From positions 868,001 to 932,000 of the forward strand of contig NZ_FQWB01000001.1 of NCBI RefSeq assembly GCF_900129545.1: a DNA stretch of 64,000 bases, given 5' to 3'. Position numbers and translations under genes: made by a program. How positions within the stretch are numbered: position 1 is the stretch's first letter; every line of letters starts with the position of its first letter. Positions 44,020-53,054 of the stretch are shown here, one piece after another. The DNA is from Flavobacterium fluvii. Its GTDB lineage: Bacteria; Bacteroidota; Bacteroidia; Flavobacteriales; Flavobacteriaceae. The notes beneath the pieces were generated by a model. The model was given only the letters and a program-made list of their open reading frames with translations. It was not told where the DNA came from and did not search any database.

Positions 44020-44994
44020 ATGCTTCCTATACACGAATATCAAGAGCAATTTTTAATTTATTTGGAAAGTCAAAATATTGCCAAAGAACCCAAAAATCTT
44101 TACCAACCCATAGATTATATTTTGCAGTTGGGCGGCAAAAGAATACGTCCGGTTTTGACCTTGATGACGGCCGATATTTTTGACGCCGATTATAAATTGG
44201 CTTTGCCGGCAGCAATGGCAGTCGAGGTTTTTCATAATTTTTCCTTGGTTCACGACGACATTATGGACGATGCCCCTTTGCGAAGAGGCAAGGTTACGGT
44301 TCACGAAAAATGGAACATCAACACCGGAATTCTATCTGGCGATGCCATGTTGATTTTGGCTTACCAATATTTCGAAAATTACCAACCGGAAACTTTTAGA
44401 AAACTGGCCAAATTATTCAGCAAAACGGCTCTCGAAGTTTGCGAAGGACAGCAATATGATGTAGATTTTGAAACCCGAAACGACGTCACGATTCCAGAAT
44501 ATCTAAAAATGGTCGAATACAAAACAGCCGTTCTTGTTGCCGCAGCAATGAAAATGGGTGCGATTGTGGCTCGTTCTTCCAAGGAAAATAGAGGGTTGAT
44601 TTATGATTTCGGTCTTAATTTGGGTTTGGCTTTCCAGTTGCAGGACGATTATCTGGATGCTTTTGGCAATCCTGAAACCTTCGGAAAACAAGTGGGCGGC
44701 GACATCATTGAAAACAAGAAAACCTATTTATACCTGAAAGCCCTGGAGTTTTCAAAACCAGCCGAAAAAGAACAATTATTGCAATTGTTTTCCGTTAAAT
44801 TAGATGACAACACAGATAAAATAGCCGCCGTCAAAGAAATTTTCAACGCAACAGGGGCTTCAAAAGCTACCCAAAAAGCCATTGAAGAATATACGTTGAA
44901 AGCATTCGAAACCTTGGAAAAAATGAATATTTCCCAAGAGAAAAAAGAAGTCTTGAAAGCTTTTGGCGAAAACTTGATGGAAAGAAAGGTTTAA
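44020..44994 (+). CDS. Polyprenyl diphosphate synthase
   Basis: A 324-residue trans-isoprenyl diphosphate synthase. The start at 44020 (MLPIHEYQEQFL) is preferred over an ATG at 43897, which lies inside the operator of efflux operon 2. The first Asp-rich motif is LVHDDIMDDAPLRRG (Asp79-Asp80, Asp83) and the second is FQLQDDYLDAFG near residue 213; GGKRIRPVL near 39 binds the homoallylic substrate. The residue five before the first motif is Phe74; bulky residues there usually limit chain length, so a geranylgeranyl-like product is possible, but a longer quinone side chain cannot be excluded. A -7-like TAAATTTG lies at 43992-43999. Confidence 0.93.
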   Translation: MLPIHEYQEQFLIYLESQNIAKEPKNLYQPIDYILQLGGKRIRPVLTLMTADIFDADYKLALPAAMAVEVFHNFSLVHDDIMDDAPLRRGKVTVHEKWNINTGILSGDAMLILAYQYFENYQPETFRKLAKLFSKTALEVCEGQQYDVDFETRNDVTIPEYLKMVEYKTAVLVAAAMKMGAIVARSSKENRGLIYDFGLNLGLAFQLQDDYLDAFGNPETFGKQVGGDIIENKKTYLYLKALEFSKPAEKEQLLQLFSVKLDDNTDKIAAVKEIFNATGASKATQKAIEEYTLKAFETLEKMNISQEKKEVLKAFGENLMERKV

Positions 44995-45000
44995 AACAAC

Positions 45001-45104
45001 AATTTCAATAGCAAAATTCAATTTCAATATTGGAGACTAATATTTTTGCCATTGAAATTGCCATTGAAATTGCCATTGCATTTTGCCATTGCCATTGAAA
45101 ATTA
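45001..45104. repeat. Tandem degenerate repeat, unit about ATTGCCATTGAA
   Basis: The gap between two plus-strand genes consists of phrases TTGCCATTGAAATTGCCATTGAAATTGCCATTGCA and TTTTGCCATTGCCATTGAAAATT, preceded by AATTTCAATAGCAAAATTCAATTTCAATATT, which is an inverted, looser version. Repeat period is about 12 bases. Any reading frame in it is a by-product. Confidence 0.8.
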
Positions 45105-45110
45105 AAATAT

Positions 45111-45461
45111 ATGTACATTACCCCATTAAACACCGATTTGTTGTTCGAAGAAGCCCAAAAGGAATCTTTGTACCTGAAATTAATAGAACAAATCAACAAG
45201 GATTTTAATCTGGCCAATGAAGGAATCGATTTTCCAATGAGCATTTCGCCCGAGGAAATGAAAATCCAATTGCACGAGAAAATCTATCGAATGATTCAAT
45301 ATAAATTTGCCGAATATTTGAATCTGCTTTATATCATTGACGTTTCGGAAGACCAAATAAAAAAACTCGATGGTTCCGATTTAGTGGTCCTGGCCGAAGA
45401 AGTTGCCTTTTTGATTTTAAAAAGAGAGTGGCAAAAAGTATGGTTCAGGAATAAATATTAA
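45111..45461 (+). CDS. Conserved-looking small protein of unknown function
   Basis: A 116-residue, acidic, mostly helical cytoplasmic protein (MYITPLNTDLLFEEAQKES ... EMKIQLHEKIYRMIQYKFAEYLNLLYIIDVSEDQIK ... EWQKVWFRNKY). No signal peptide, membrane segment or known motif is seen. Codon use and composition are like its neighbours and it follows the polyprenyl synthase by 116 bases of repeat DNA. I do not recognise a family with a known role; similar proteins occur next to the polyprenyl synthase in flavobacteria as far as I recall. Confidence 0.7.
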   Translation: MYITPLNTDLLFEEAQKESLYLKLIEQINKDFNLANEGIDFPMSISPEEMKIQLHEKIYRMIQYKFAEYLNLLYIIDVSEDQIKKLDGSDLVVLAEEVAFLILKREWQKVWFRNKY

Positions 45462-45481
45462 ACCCCAAAAAAATAAAGAAG

Positions 45482-46009
45482 ATGAAAATAATGAGATTTA
45501 CCATTATCGCCTTTTTGGCACTAATCACCGTTTCTTGCAATGAGCTTGATAAATTATTGACCTTTACAATTTCAAACCAAACCACGTTTAAGGTAAACAG
45601 CGGGTTTCTTATTAATTCCCCAACAGAAATAGCCACCCCCGATGTTACCACAAATTCCAGCGCGGAATTCAAGAATAACAACACCAGTGTCGATTTAGTG
45701 AAAGATGTACAATTAAAAGAATTGAAATTAACGATAACTGACCCAACCAACAAAACATTCAGTTTCCTTAAATCGGCACATTTGTACATTTCTACAACTG
45801 CTGATGACGAAGTGGAATTGGGGTATCAAGATAATATTAGTTCTACTTCAAACACAATTTTGCTTACCTGCACTACTCAAAAATTGGACAAATACATCAA
45901 GGCTTCCAGTTATAAAATAAGAGCCAGGCTAACTACTAAGGAAACGTTGACACAAGATGTCACGGTAAAAGCGGATATGGGATTCAAGGTAACTGCCAAT
46001 CCTTTTTAG
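45482..46009 (+). CDS. Putative lipoprotein of unknown function
   Basis: A 175-residue protein. Lipobox ITVSC gives a lipid-anchored Cys19 after MKIMRFTIIAFLALITVSC. The rest is rich in Thr, Ser and Asn with a predicted beta content (for example FKVNSGFLINSPTEIATPDVTTNSSAEFKNN) and resembles beta-sandwich envelope lipoproteins without a named domain. It starts 20 bases after the preceding gene, so the two likely form one transcript. Confidence 0.75.
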   Translation: MKIMRFTIIAFLALITVSCNELDKLLTFTISNQTTFKVNSGFLINSPTEIATPDVTTNSSAEFKNNNTSVDLVKDVQLKELKLTITDPTNKTFSFLKSAHLYISTTADDEVELGYQDNISSTSNTILLTCTTQKLDKYIKASSYKIRARLTTKETLTQDVTVKADMGFKVTANPF

Positions 46010-46078
46010 TTCGAAACATAAATTATTCTTCGATTATTACAATGAGTTTTTTGAAATCGGTTTCTAAATCTATGTACA

Positions 46079-46621
46079 TTAAAAATAAACCCTCACAAAA
46101 GGCATAAAGGCATCGCTGTAATAACCATTGTTTTCGTCAAACAAGACATCAAAACGTGCGCCGATTGTTACATTTCCGGTTCGATAACCCGCGCCAACAT
46201 ACAAGGCGGTGTTCCAAAAGGAATCGGAAACCCCATAATATTTATAATCGGTATTGACGTTGATCTCTTCCAATTCGACCGAAAGCTGGATTTGGGGAAT
46301 AGGATTAATTAAACCAATTAGACTTGCTCCGTAAATTGTAGAGGTGTAATCATTTTTTGCAGAAACATAGCCAAACTGCAAGGCGGTTCCGACTGCAACA
46401 ATTGAATTGACATTATAAATGGCACTCGGTGAAATAGTGATGTCCGTATAACCCGATGCAAAGCTCAATCCCAATCCGCCGCCAAATTGAACATTGTTCC
46501 AGAAATTATTTGGGGGACTTGTTGTGATTGTTTGTTGTTGTGCTGATAAATGGTGGAATGAAAATAAGACTGTCAAAATCAAAAAAGGTCTTAAAATGCT
46601 CATGTGATGGTTTTTTTTCAT
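46079..46621 (-). CDS. Outer membrane beta-barrel protein (OmpW/porin-like fold)
   Basis: A 180-residue protein with a signal peptide (residues 1-27, ending HHLSAQQQ). Alternating hydrophobic strands follow (VQFGGGLGLSFASGYTDITISPSAIYNV; VAVGTALQFGYVSAKNDY; NTALYVGAGYRTGNVTIGARFDVLF) and a C-terminal aromatic ending FMPFVRVYF, as expected for barrel assembly. It looks like an eight-stranded outer-membrane barrel. Start is the ATG at 46621; an internal Met at residue 7 also fits. It is divergent from sucA with a shared palindrome in between. Confidence 0.8.
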   Translation of the reverse strand: MKKNHHMSILRPFLILTVLFSFHHLSAQQQTITTSPPNNFWNNVQFGGGLGLSFASGYTDITISPSAIYNVNSIVAVGTALQFGYVSAKNDYTSTIYGASLIGLINPIPQIQLSVELEEINVNTDYKYYGVSDSFWNTALYVGAGYRTGNVTIGARFDVLFDENNGYYSDAFMPFVRVYF

Positions 46622-46644
46622 TGTTTATCGGTTTTTTTTAACAA

Positions 46645-46703
46645 TTTTTTACGTAAAAGTACGTAAAAAAAGATTCTATGTGTATTGAATTATTGTACTT
46701 TTG
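46645..46703 (+). promoter_or_regulatory. Palindrome and -7 box upstream of sucA
   Basis: TTTTTTACGTA (46645-46655) and TACGTAAAAAA (46660-46670) form a perfect 11-base inverted repeat around AAAG. TACTTTTG (46696-46703) matches the -7 box, 41 bases before the sucA ATG. The palindrome ends 25 bases upstream of it, at the -33 region, so it could be an operator for sucA or for the divergent barrel gene. Confidence 0.6.
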
Positions 46704-46743
46704 CCAAACTATTTTTAACAAATAAGCAGAATTATATACAATT

Positions 46744-49539
46744 ATGGATAGGTTTTCATTTTTAAATGCGGCACATACCGAATTTTTCGCGCAATTATAC
46801 GATCAATATTTAGAAAATCCAGACAGCGTAGAGCCAAGTTGGAGAAGTTTTTTTCAAGGTTTCGACTTTGGGATGGAAACTTACAATGGAGAAGTTTCGG
46901 CAGCTCCAACAACTCCGGCAGCACCAGTAGCCACTGTGCAATCCAGTTCAAGCGAAAGTGCGGCTATTTCTGAAAAACTTTACAAAGAGTTCAACGTGTT
47001 CAAGTTGATTACTGCTTACAGAACACGCGGTCATTTGTTTACAAAGACAAATCCTGTTCATAAAAGAAGGACTTATTCGCCAACCTTGGATCTTGAAAAT
47101 TTTGGACTTTCAAAATCAGATTTACCAACTGTTTTTGATGCTGCAAGAATCATCAAAATAGAGCCTTGTAGTTTAGCCGAGATCTTGGGTCATTTAGACA
47201 AGATTTACTGCCAATCTATAGGTGTTGAGTACATGTATATGCGAAATCCAAACGTTATTGAATGGATTCAAACTAAAATTGGGCACAACGACAACCAACC
47301 CAGATTTTCGACTGACGAAAAGAAAACCATTTTAAACAAATTAAGCGAAGCCGTTTCATTCGAAAATTTCTTGCATACCAAATATGTGGGTCAAAAACGA
47401 TTTTCGCTTGAAGGTGGAGAATCCATTATTCCGGCACTTGACGCATTGATCGAAAAAGCGGCAGAAAAAGGGGTGGAACATTTCGTGATGGGAATGGCAC
47501 ACCGTGGACGCTTGAATGTGTTGGCCAATATTTTCGGAAAATCTACCCAGGATATTTTTAGCGAATTTGACGGTAAAGATTACAATGATCAAGAGTATTT
47601 TGACGGTGACGTAAAATACCATTTAGGATTAAGTGCCGAAAAGACAACAAGTTCAGGAAAAACCATCAATATCAATTTGGCGCCAAATCCTTCGCATTTG
47701 GAGACTGTTGGAGCCGTAATTGAAGGGATAACCAGAGCCAAACAAGACAAATATTTTCCAAACGATTTCTCAAAAGTATTGCCAATTGCCGTTCACGGTG
47801 ATGCCGCAATTGCTGGTCAAGGACTTTTGTATGAAATCATACAAATGTCGCAATTGGATGGATACAAAACGGGAGGGACAATTCACGTTGTAATCAACAA
47901 CCAAGTGGGTTTCACGACGAATTATCTTGATGCTCGTTCATCAACTTATTGTACCGATGTTGCCAAAGTAACGCTTTCGCCAGTATTGCACGTAAATGCG
48001 GACGATGCCGAAGCCGTGGTTCACGCCATGTCATTTGCTTTGGATTTCAGGATGGAATTTGGTCGCGACGTATTTATCGATTTGTTGGGCTATAGAAAAT
48101 ATGGTCACAACGAAGGTGATGAGCCTCGATTCACGCAACCAATATTATATAAAATCATAGCCAAGCATAAAAATCCTAGAGATATTTATGCCGAAAAATT
48201 ATTGGCAGAAGGAGTTATTGATGGTGCTTACGTAAAAGCTTTGGAAGCCGAATACAAATCAGGACTGGAAGTAAATCTTGAAGAATCCCGTAAAAAAGAA
48301 TTGACCATCATTACGCCATTCATGCAAAATGAGTGGAAAGGTTTTGAAAGCGCAGGGATTTCACAAATGCTTACAAAAGTAGATACCACTTATCCAAAAG
48401 AAGGACTTACGGCTGTAGCCAATGCCATTTGTAACTTGCCTGAAGACAAAAAATTCATCAGCAAAATTCAAAAACTGATCAACGACAGAAAAACAATGTT
48501 TTTCGAAACCAATAAGTTGGATTGGGGTATGGCCGAACATTTGGCATACGGATCGTTGTTAAGAGAAGGTTTTGATGTTCGTCTTTCTGGACAAGATGTG
48601 GAGCGTGGAACTTTTTCGCACCGTCATGCCGTTGTAAAAGTGGAAGATTCGGAAGAAGAAGTGGTGTTAATCAATAGCTTGGAAGGCAAAAAAGGAAAAT
48701 TCAATGCTTTTAATTCCCTGTTGTCAGAATATGGGGTTTTAGGTTTTGATTATGGTTACGCCTTGGCAAATCCTAATGCCTTGACTATTTGGGAAGCACA
48801 GTTTGGTGATTTCTCCAACGGTGCCCAAATCATGATTGACCAATATATCTCTTGTGGAGAAGACAAATGGAACAATCAAAACGGAATTGTCTTGTTGTTG
48901 CCTCACGGATATGAAGGACAAGGAGCAGAGCATTCCTCAGGAAGAATGGAGCGTTTCTTGCAACTTTGTGCCAGACAAAACATGTATGTTGCCGATTGCA
49001 CAACACCAGCCAACTTCTTTCACTTGTTGAGAAGACAAATGAAATTGAAATTCCGTAAACCTCTTGTCGTGTTCACGCCAAAAAGTTTGCTTCGTGATCC
49101 AAGAGTAGTTTCGAGCATCGAAGAATTAGAAAATGGTTCTTTCCAAGAAACTATTGATGACGATTCAGTAATCAAAAAGGATGTTAAAACCTTGGTTTTC
49201 TGTACCGGAAAATTCTATTACGACATCACTGCCGAAAGAGAAATCAACGGTAGAAAAGATGTGGCAGTTGTGAGAATCGAACAATTGTTCCCGTTGCCGG
49301 TAGATCAATTAAAAGAAATCATAGCAAAATATCCAAATGTAGACGATTATGTTTGGGCACAAGAAGAGCCTAAAAACATGGGAGCTTACGGGTACATGTT
49401 GATGAATTTCGATTTTATAAAATGGAGATTAGCTTCATTGAGAGTGTCTTCGGCCTCAGCATCTGGAAGTTATACAAGATCGAAAAACCGTCATGCAAAA
49501 GCCATTAAAATGGTTTTCGACAAAGATTACATTAGATAA
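46744..49539 (+). CDS. sucA: 2-oxoglutarate dehydrogenase E1 component
   Basis: A 931-residue thiamine-diphosphate enzyme that decarboxylates 2-oxoglutarate in the citric acid cycle; length matches the family (about 930). The N-terminal helix (FLNAAHTEFFAQLYDQYLENPDSVEPSWRSFF) binds the E2 core. The ThDP half-domain includes FVMGMAHRGRLNVL near 247 and AVHGDAAIAGQGLLYE near residue 355. The pyrimidine-binding half includes LLPHGYEGQGAEHSSGRMERFLQL near 720. The E2 gene follows after 55 bases, as usual in sucAB. The E3 subunit is not in this window. Confidence 0.98.
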   Translation: MDRFSFLNAAHTEFFAQLYDQYLENPDSVEPSWRSFFQGFDFGMETYNGEVSAAPTTPAAPVATVQSSSSESAAISEKLYKEFNVFKLITAYRTRGHLFTKTNPVHKRRTYSPTLDLENFGLSKSDLPTVFDAARIIKIEPCSLAEILGHLDKIYCQSIGVEYMYMRNPNVIEWIQTKIGHNDNQPRFSTDEKKTILNKLSEAVSFENFLHTKYVGQKRFSLEGGESIIPALDALIEKAAEKGVEHFVMGMAHRGRLNVLANIFGKSTQDIFSEFDGKDYNDQEYFDGDVKYHLGLSAEKTTSSGKTININLAPNPSHLETVGAVIEGITRAKQDKYFPNDFSKVLPIAVHGDAAIAGQGLLYEIIQMSQLDGYKTGGTIHVVINNQVGFTTNYLDARSSTYCTDVAKVTLSPVLHVNADDAEAVVHAMSFALDFRMEFGRDVFIDLLGYRKYGHNEGDEPRFTQPILYKIIAKHKNPRDIYAEKLLAEGVIDGAYVKALEAEYKSGLEVNLEESRKKELTIITPFMQNEWKGFESAGISQMLTKVDTTYPKEGLTAVANAICNLPEDKKFISKIQKLINDRKTMFFETNKLDWGMAEHLAYGSLLREGFDVRLSGQDVERGTFSHRHAVVKVEDSEEEVVLINSLEGKKGKFNAFNSLLSEYGVLGFDYGYALANPNALTIWEAQFGDFSNGAQIMIDQYISCGEDKWNNQNGIVLLLPHGYEGQGAEHSSGRMERFLQLCARQNMYVADCTTPANFFHLLRRQMKLKFRKPLVVFTPKSLLRDPRVVSSIEELENGSFQETIDDDSVIKKDVKTLVFCTGKFYYDITAEREINGRKDVAVVRIEQLFPLPVDQLKEIIAKYPNVDDYVWAQEEPKNMGAYGYMLMNFDFIKWRLASLRVSSASASGSYTRSKNRHAKAIKMVFDKDYIR

Positions 49540-49594
49540 AAGACAGCAATTCCGATAAATTAAAATTCAAGATTCATAATTTAAAATAAATAAG

Positions 49595-50821
49595 ATGATT
49601 TTAGAAATGAAAGTCCCATCACCAGGGGAATCCATAAAAGAAGTTGAAATCGCAACTTGGTTAGTGAAAGATGGCGATTATGTAGAAAAAGATCAAGCTA
49701 TTGCCGAGGTTGATTCTGATAAAGCCACATTGGAATTACCGGCAGAAGCCAGCGGAATAATTACTTTAAAAGCAGAAGAAGGCGATACTGTTGCTGTTGG
49801 TGCAATTGTGTGCCATATAGATACTGATGCGGCAAAACCATCGGGAGCAGCTCCAGTTGCTGAAGCGAAACCAGTTGTTGAAGCACCAAAAGCGGAAGTT
49901 AAGGCAGCTCCAGTAGCGGCTCCAGCTCCAGCAACATCTTATGCTTCGGGAACACCGTCTCCAGCAGCCAAAAAAATATTGGAAGAAAAAAATATAGCTC
50001 CAACTTCAGTAACAGGAACTGGAAAAGCAGGAAGAATCACTAAAGAGGATGCAGTAAATGCAGTTCCTTCAATGGGAACTCCAACAGGAGGAAGCCGTGG
50101 TACAGAACGCACCAAATTATCAATGTTGCGTCGTAAAGTTGCCGAAAGATTGGTTGCAGCCAAAAACGAAACAGCGATGTTGACTACTTTCAACGAAGTA
50201 AACATGACGCCAATCAATACTTTGCGTAACGAATACAAAGACGCTTTCAAGGCCAAGCACGGTGGAATTGGGTTGGGATACATGTCGTTTTTTACAAAAG
50301 CAGTAACTAGAGCATTGCAATTGTATCCAGACGTAAACTCAATGATGGATGGCGACCACAAAATTGCTTTTGATTTTGCCGATATTTCAATTGCAGTTTC
50401 TGGACCAAAAGGACTTATGGTTCCCGTGGTTCGCAATGCAGAAAACTTGACTTTCCGTGGAGTGGAAGCTGAAATCAAAAGATTGGCAATAAAAGCGCGT
50501 GACGGACAAATCACCGTTGACGACATGACCGGTGGAACATTTACTATCACGAATGGTGGTGTTTTTGGAAGTATGTTGTCTACGCCAATTATCAATCCTC
50601 CTCAATCTGGAATCCTTGGAATGCACAACATTATCGAGCGTCCAATTGCCGTAAACGGTAAAGTGGAAATTCACCCAATGATGTACGTGGCACTTTCTTA
50701 TGACCACAGAATTATCGACGGTCGTGAGTCTGTTGGTTTCTTGGTTGCCGTGAAAGAAGCATTGGAAAACCCGGTAGAATTGCTTTGTGACAACAATCCG
50801 AAAAAAGCTTTCGAATTGTAG
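49595..50821 (+). CDS. sucB: 2-oxoglutarate dehydrogenase E2, dihydrolipoyl succinyltransferase
   Basis: A 408-residue E2 subunit. A single lipoyl domain (1-75) carries Lys43 in VDSDKATLE. An Ala/Pro/Glu-rich linker follows (about 80-120, with [16 protein letters not shown] repeats), then the peripheral-subunit-binding domain ([33 protein letters not shown]; about 121-155) and the catalytic domain with the active-site His371 and Asp375 in SYDHRIIDG. It transfers succinyl groups to CoA. It ends at a hairpin terminator at 50844-50883. Confidence 0.98.
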   Translation: MILEMKVPSPGESIKEVEIATWLVKDGDYVEKDQAIAEVDSDKATLELPAEASGIITLKAEEGDTVAVGAIVCHIDTDAAKPSGAAPVAEAKPVVEAPKAEVKAAPVAAPAPATSYASGTPSPAAKKILEEKNIAPTSVTGTGKAGRITKEDAVNAVPSMGTPTGGSRGTERTKLSMLRRKVAERLVAAKNETAMLTTFNEVNMTPINTLRNEYKDAFKAKHGGIGLGYMSFFTKAVTRALQLYPDVNSMMDGDHKIAFDFADISIAVSGPKGLMVPVVRNAENLTFRGVEAEIKRLAIKARDGQITVDDMTGGTFTITNGGVFGSMLSTPIINPPQSGILGMHNIIERPIAVNGKVEIHPMMYVALSYDHRIIDGRESVGFLVAVKEALENPVELLCDNNPKKAFEL

Positions 50822-50843
50822 TTTTAAATAATTTTCAAAACTA

Positions 50844-50883
50844 AAAAATCCCAAATTCCATATTACAGGAGTTTGGGATTTTT
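50844..50883. terminator. Bidirectional terminator after sucB
   Basis: AAAAATCCCAAA (50844-50855) pairs perfectly over 12 bases with TTTGGGATTTTT (50872-50883) around a 16-base loop, with T runs on both strands. It separates sucB from a convergent gene ending at 50888. Confidence 0.88.
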
Positions 50884-50887
50884 AATT

Positions 50888-51664
50888 TTAATTTGCGTTG
50901 TATTGTACAAAATCAAAAAGAGCATAATTGTCTGAATAAGGAATATGGTCTCCGATAAAAGACAAATTTTCCATACTGCAGAAGATGTTGAATTTGAATT
51001 TGGTGCCGTAATTCAATTGGGTGGCGCCCAGAACTTCATTGTTGATTGTCCAACTTGCATAATAATTTCGATTTACAAGCGTCAACTGTATCGACAAGTT
51101 ATACCATTGTCCTCGTTTAATGGTTTTTCGATAGGATTGAACCGGATTCGCTTGGGAGGTCATGTAAACAATGAGTTCGTCGGAAAGTGCGTTTAATGAG
51201 GCTCTTTCTGATTGTTTTCCGTAGCCAATCTCGAAATCCAATTCGTGAGTGTCGTTATTGTATAAAAAAGCACCAATGCTGGCTTGGTCGCCCACTCCCA
51301 TTTCGGGCACAAAAACTTTCCAGGTATAAGTTCCCGTGGTATAAGAAGCAACGGATTTTATCTTGGTTCTATCGTTGGTGTTGGCATGAGTAGAAATATT
51401 TAAATTTCCATTGTCAATAAAGTAATTTGGATCTCCAACCTGGGTCGCATCCATCCATTCATTCAAATTGTCGAAATTCCAAGTTTTTAAAGTACTTGGA
51501 CTTGTAGTTTTCTGGGAACTTGTTTTTGAATTTGTTGACACAGGAGCCATGCTTTCGTCATTTGTAGAAATTGGTACTTGGCTTTCGTCGATAATATCCT
51601 CGCTTGTACAGGAAAATAAAATCAGTGCCAGCGTTACACATAATATTTTGGCGGTGGTTTTCAT
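50888..51664 (-). CDS. Lipoprotein with GH16/concanavalin-like domain
   Basis: A 258-residue protein with a lipoprotein signal (MKTTAKILCVTLALILFSC, Cys19), a Ser/Thr-rich linker with a repeated phrase (VPISTNDESMAPVSTNSKT; about 28-60) and a jellyroll domain (about 65-258). KTWNFDNLNEW, TYTWKVFVPEM and HELDFEIGYG suggest a glycosyl-hydrolase family 16-like fold, the last resembling the strand that carries ELDIE. The usual E-x-D-x-x-E pattern (ExDxE) is present only as ELDFE, and the second Glu position is kept, so activity is possible but uncertain. It starts 27 bases after the retropepsin-like gene and probably shares its transcript. Confidence 0.72.
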   Translation of the reverse strand: MKTTAKILCVTLALILFSCTSEDIIDESQVPISTNDESMAPVSTNSKTSSQKTTSPSTLKTWNFDNLNEWMDATQVGDPNYFIDNGNLNISTHANTNDRTKIKSVASYTTGTYTWKVFVPEMGVGDQASIGAFLYNNDTHELDFEIGYGKQSERASLNALSDELIVYMTSQANPVQSYRKTIKRGQWYNLSIQLTLVNRNYYASWTINNEVLGATQLNYGTKFKFNIFCSMENLSFIGDHIPYSDNYALFDFVQYNAN

Positions 51665-51691
51665 TGGTATAGATGGTAAATGGTTAGTTTT

Positions 51692-52129
51692 CTATTGTAA
51701 ATACAAACAATGATTGTAATAATCAATAATTCCTTTTCCTTTCAATAAAATGTCGGCACCTATTATTCCGTGAACGGGTTTTGCTTTGTGCTGAATCAAG
51801 GCTTCATTGACGTGTGACAAGTCAAAAATCACGAGGTCAAAACCCTTGTGTTTCCAATTGCCCAGTTGCAGTTTGTTGCCAACGGCAGTTTGGGTAAGCA
51901 TTCCATTTGCTCCCGCACCCGAAGCTTGTGTTTTAGACTTTTTGGCGTCCAATTGGAACAATTCGATGCTTTCAAAACCCACGCAACTGGAACTGGCACC
52001 CGTGTCGAGAATAAAATTGCCCTTCACGCCATTGATGCTCGCTTTTATGAGCAAATGTTGCGTCTTGGAAACCTTGAATTTTATTTTTTTATAGTTTTCT
52101 TTTTTAAGAATATAAGGAAGGTAGTTCAT
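51692..52129 (-). CDS. Retropepsin-like aspartic protease (clan AA)
   Basis: A 145-residue protein (start at 52129; an upstream in-frame ATG at 52150 would add seven residues). The catalytic motif is FILDTGASSSCVG near residues 40-52, the Asp-Thr-Gly of single-lobed aspartic proteases, and the matching hydrophobic strand plus glycine is HGIIGADILLKG near 120-131. As in retropepsins, two copies must pair to form an active site. There is no signal peptide, so it is cytoplasmic or released by another route. Function in Bacteroidetes is little known. It precedes the GH16-like lipoprotein. Confidence 0.82.
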   Translation of the reverse strand: MNYLPYILKKENYKKIKFKVSKTQHLLIKASINGVKGNFILDTGASSSCVGFESIELFQLDAKKSKTQASGAGANGMLTQTAVGNKLQLGNWKHKGFDLVIFDLSHVNEALIQHKAKPVHGIIGADILLKGKGIIDYYNHCLYLQ

Positions 52130-52198
52130 AATGACAAAAATGAGATTCAAATATAATCTAAAAATGGAGGATTATAACAATCTACCATCCCAAAATAG

Positions 52199-52206
52199 TA
52201 ACTTTG
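52199..52206 (+). promoter_or_regulatory. -7 box of tatD
   Basis: TAACTTTG fits TAnnTTTG and lies 19 bases before the ATG at 52225. No clear -33 TTTG at 17-23 bases upstream, so only the -7 box is claimed. Confidence 0.5.
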
Positions 52207-52224
52207 CGCCTATAATAAACAACG

Positions 52225-52992
52225 ATGACAATTACCGATACGCACACCCATTTATATTCCAACGAATTTGACGAAGACCGCAACGAAATGATACAACGCG
52301 CCATTGATGCCGGTGTTTCACGATTTTTTATTCCCGCCATTGATTCTGCACATACACAATCGATGTATGATTTGGAAAAAGCCTATCCGGAAAACATTTT
52401 TTTGATGATGGGCTTGCATCCCACGCACGTCAAAGACAATTATCTCGAAGAATTGCAACATGTTGAAGAAGAATTGGCCAAGAGAAAATTCTATGCCGTG
52501 GGCGAAATTGGCATCGATTTGTATTGGGATAAAACGCATTTGCCCCAACAACAAGAGGCTTTCAGGAAACAAATCCAATTGGCGAAACAATACAAATTAC
52601 CCATCGTTATTCATTGTAGAGAAGCTTTTGACGAAATTTTTGCAATATTGGAAGAAGAAAAATCGCCTGATTTGTTCGGGATTTTTCACTGTTTTTCCGG
52701 GACTTTCGAACAAGCATTACAGGCCATTTCGTATAACATGAAACTCGGGATTGGTGGAGTCGTGACGTTCAAGAATGGAAAAATTGACCAGTTTTTGAGC
52801 CAAATCGATTTGAAACACTTGGTTTTGGAAACAGATTCTCCTTATTTGGCTCCCGTTCCTTTTCGGGGAAAACGCAATGAAAGTAGTTATTTGGTAAATG
52901 TAGTTCGCAAATTGTCAGAAATTTATAAAGTGTCGCAAGAGGAAATAGCAAATGTTACAACTGAAAATTCTAAAGTCATATTTGGGATTTAA
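52225..52992 (+). CDS. tatD: TatD-family metal-dependent hydrolase
   Basis: A 255-residue amidohydrolase-fold enzyme. Metal ligands are in TDTHTHLYSNEFD (His-x-His at residues 6 and 8), GEIGIDLYWD (Glu), IVIHCREAFDE, FGIFHCFSGT and LETDSPYLAPVPFRGKRNES (Asp and the typical RGKRNEP-like end). TatD proteins are 3'-5' DNA exonucleases or nucleases involved in repair and RNA quality control. Gene order tatD, acyltransferase, asparaginase on one strand, with gaps of 62 and minus 11 bases, suggests one transcript. Confidence 0.95.
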   Translation: MTITDTHTHLYSNEFDEDRNEMIQRAIDAGVSRFFIPAIDSAHTQSMYDLEKAYPENIFLMMGLHPTHVKDNYLEELQHVEEELAKRKFYAVGEIGIDLYWDKTHLPQQQEAFRKQIQLAKQYKLPIVIHCREAFDEIFAILEEEKSPDLFGIFHCFSGTFEQALQAISYNMKLGIGGVVTFKNGKIDQFLSQIDLKHLVLETDSPYLAPVPFRGKRNESSYLVNVVRKLSEIYKVSQEEIANVTTENSKVIFGI

Positions 52993-53054
52993 TGCAGAAT
53001 TCGTCTATTTTTGTTAAAAATTTTGTTCATTTGTTCTTTTAAAAAATATGCTAT

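Noticed and set aside
45005..45244. Minus-strand frame across the tandem repeat
   Set aside because: Repeated MAISMAISMA-like residues are a translation of the ATTGCCATTG repeat, not a gene.
49939..50595. 218-codon minus-strand open frame opposite sucB
   Set aside because: Shadow of the catalytic-domain coding sequence; low complexity and no start context.
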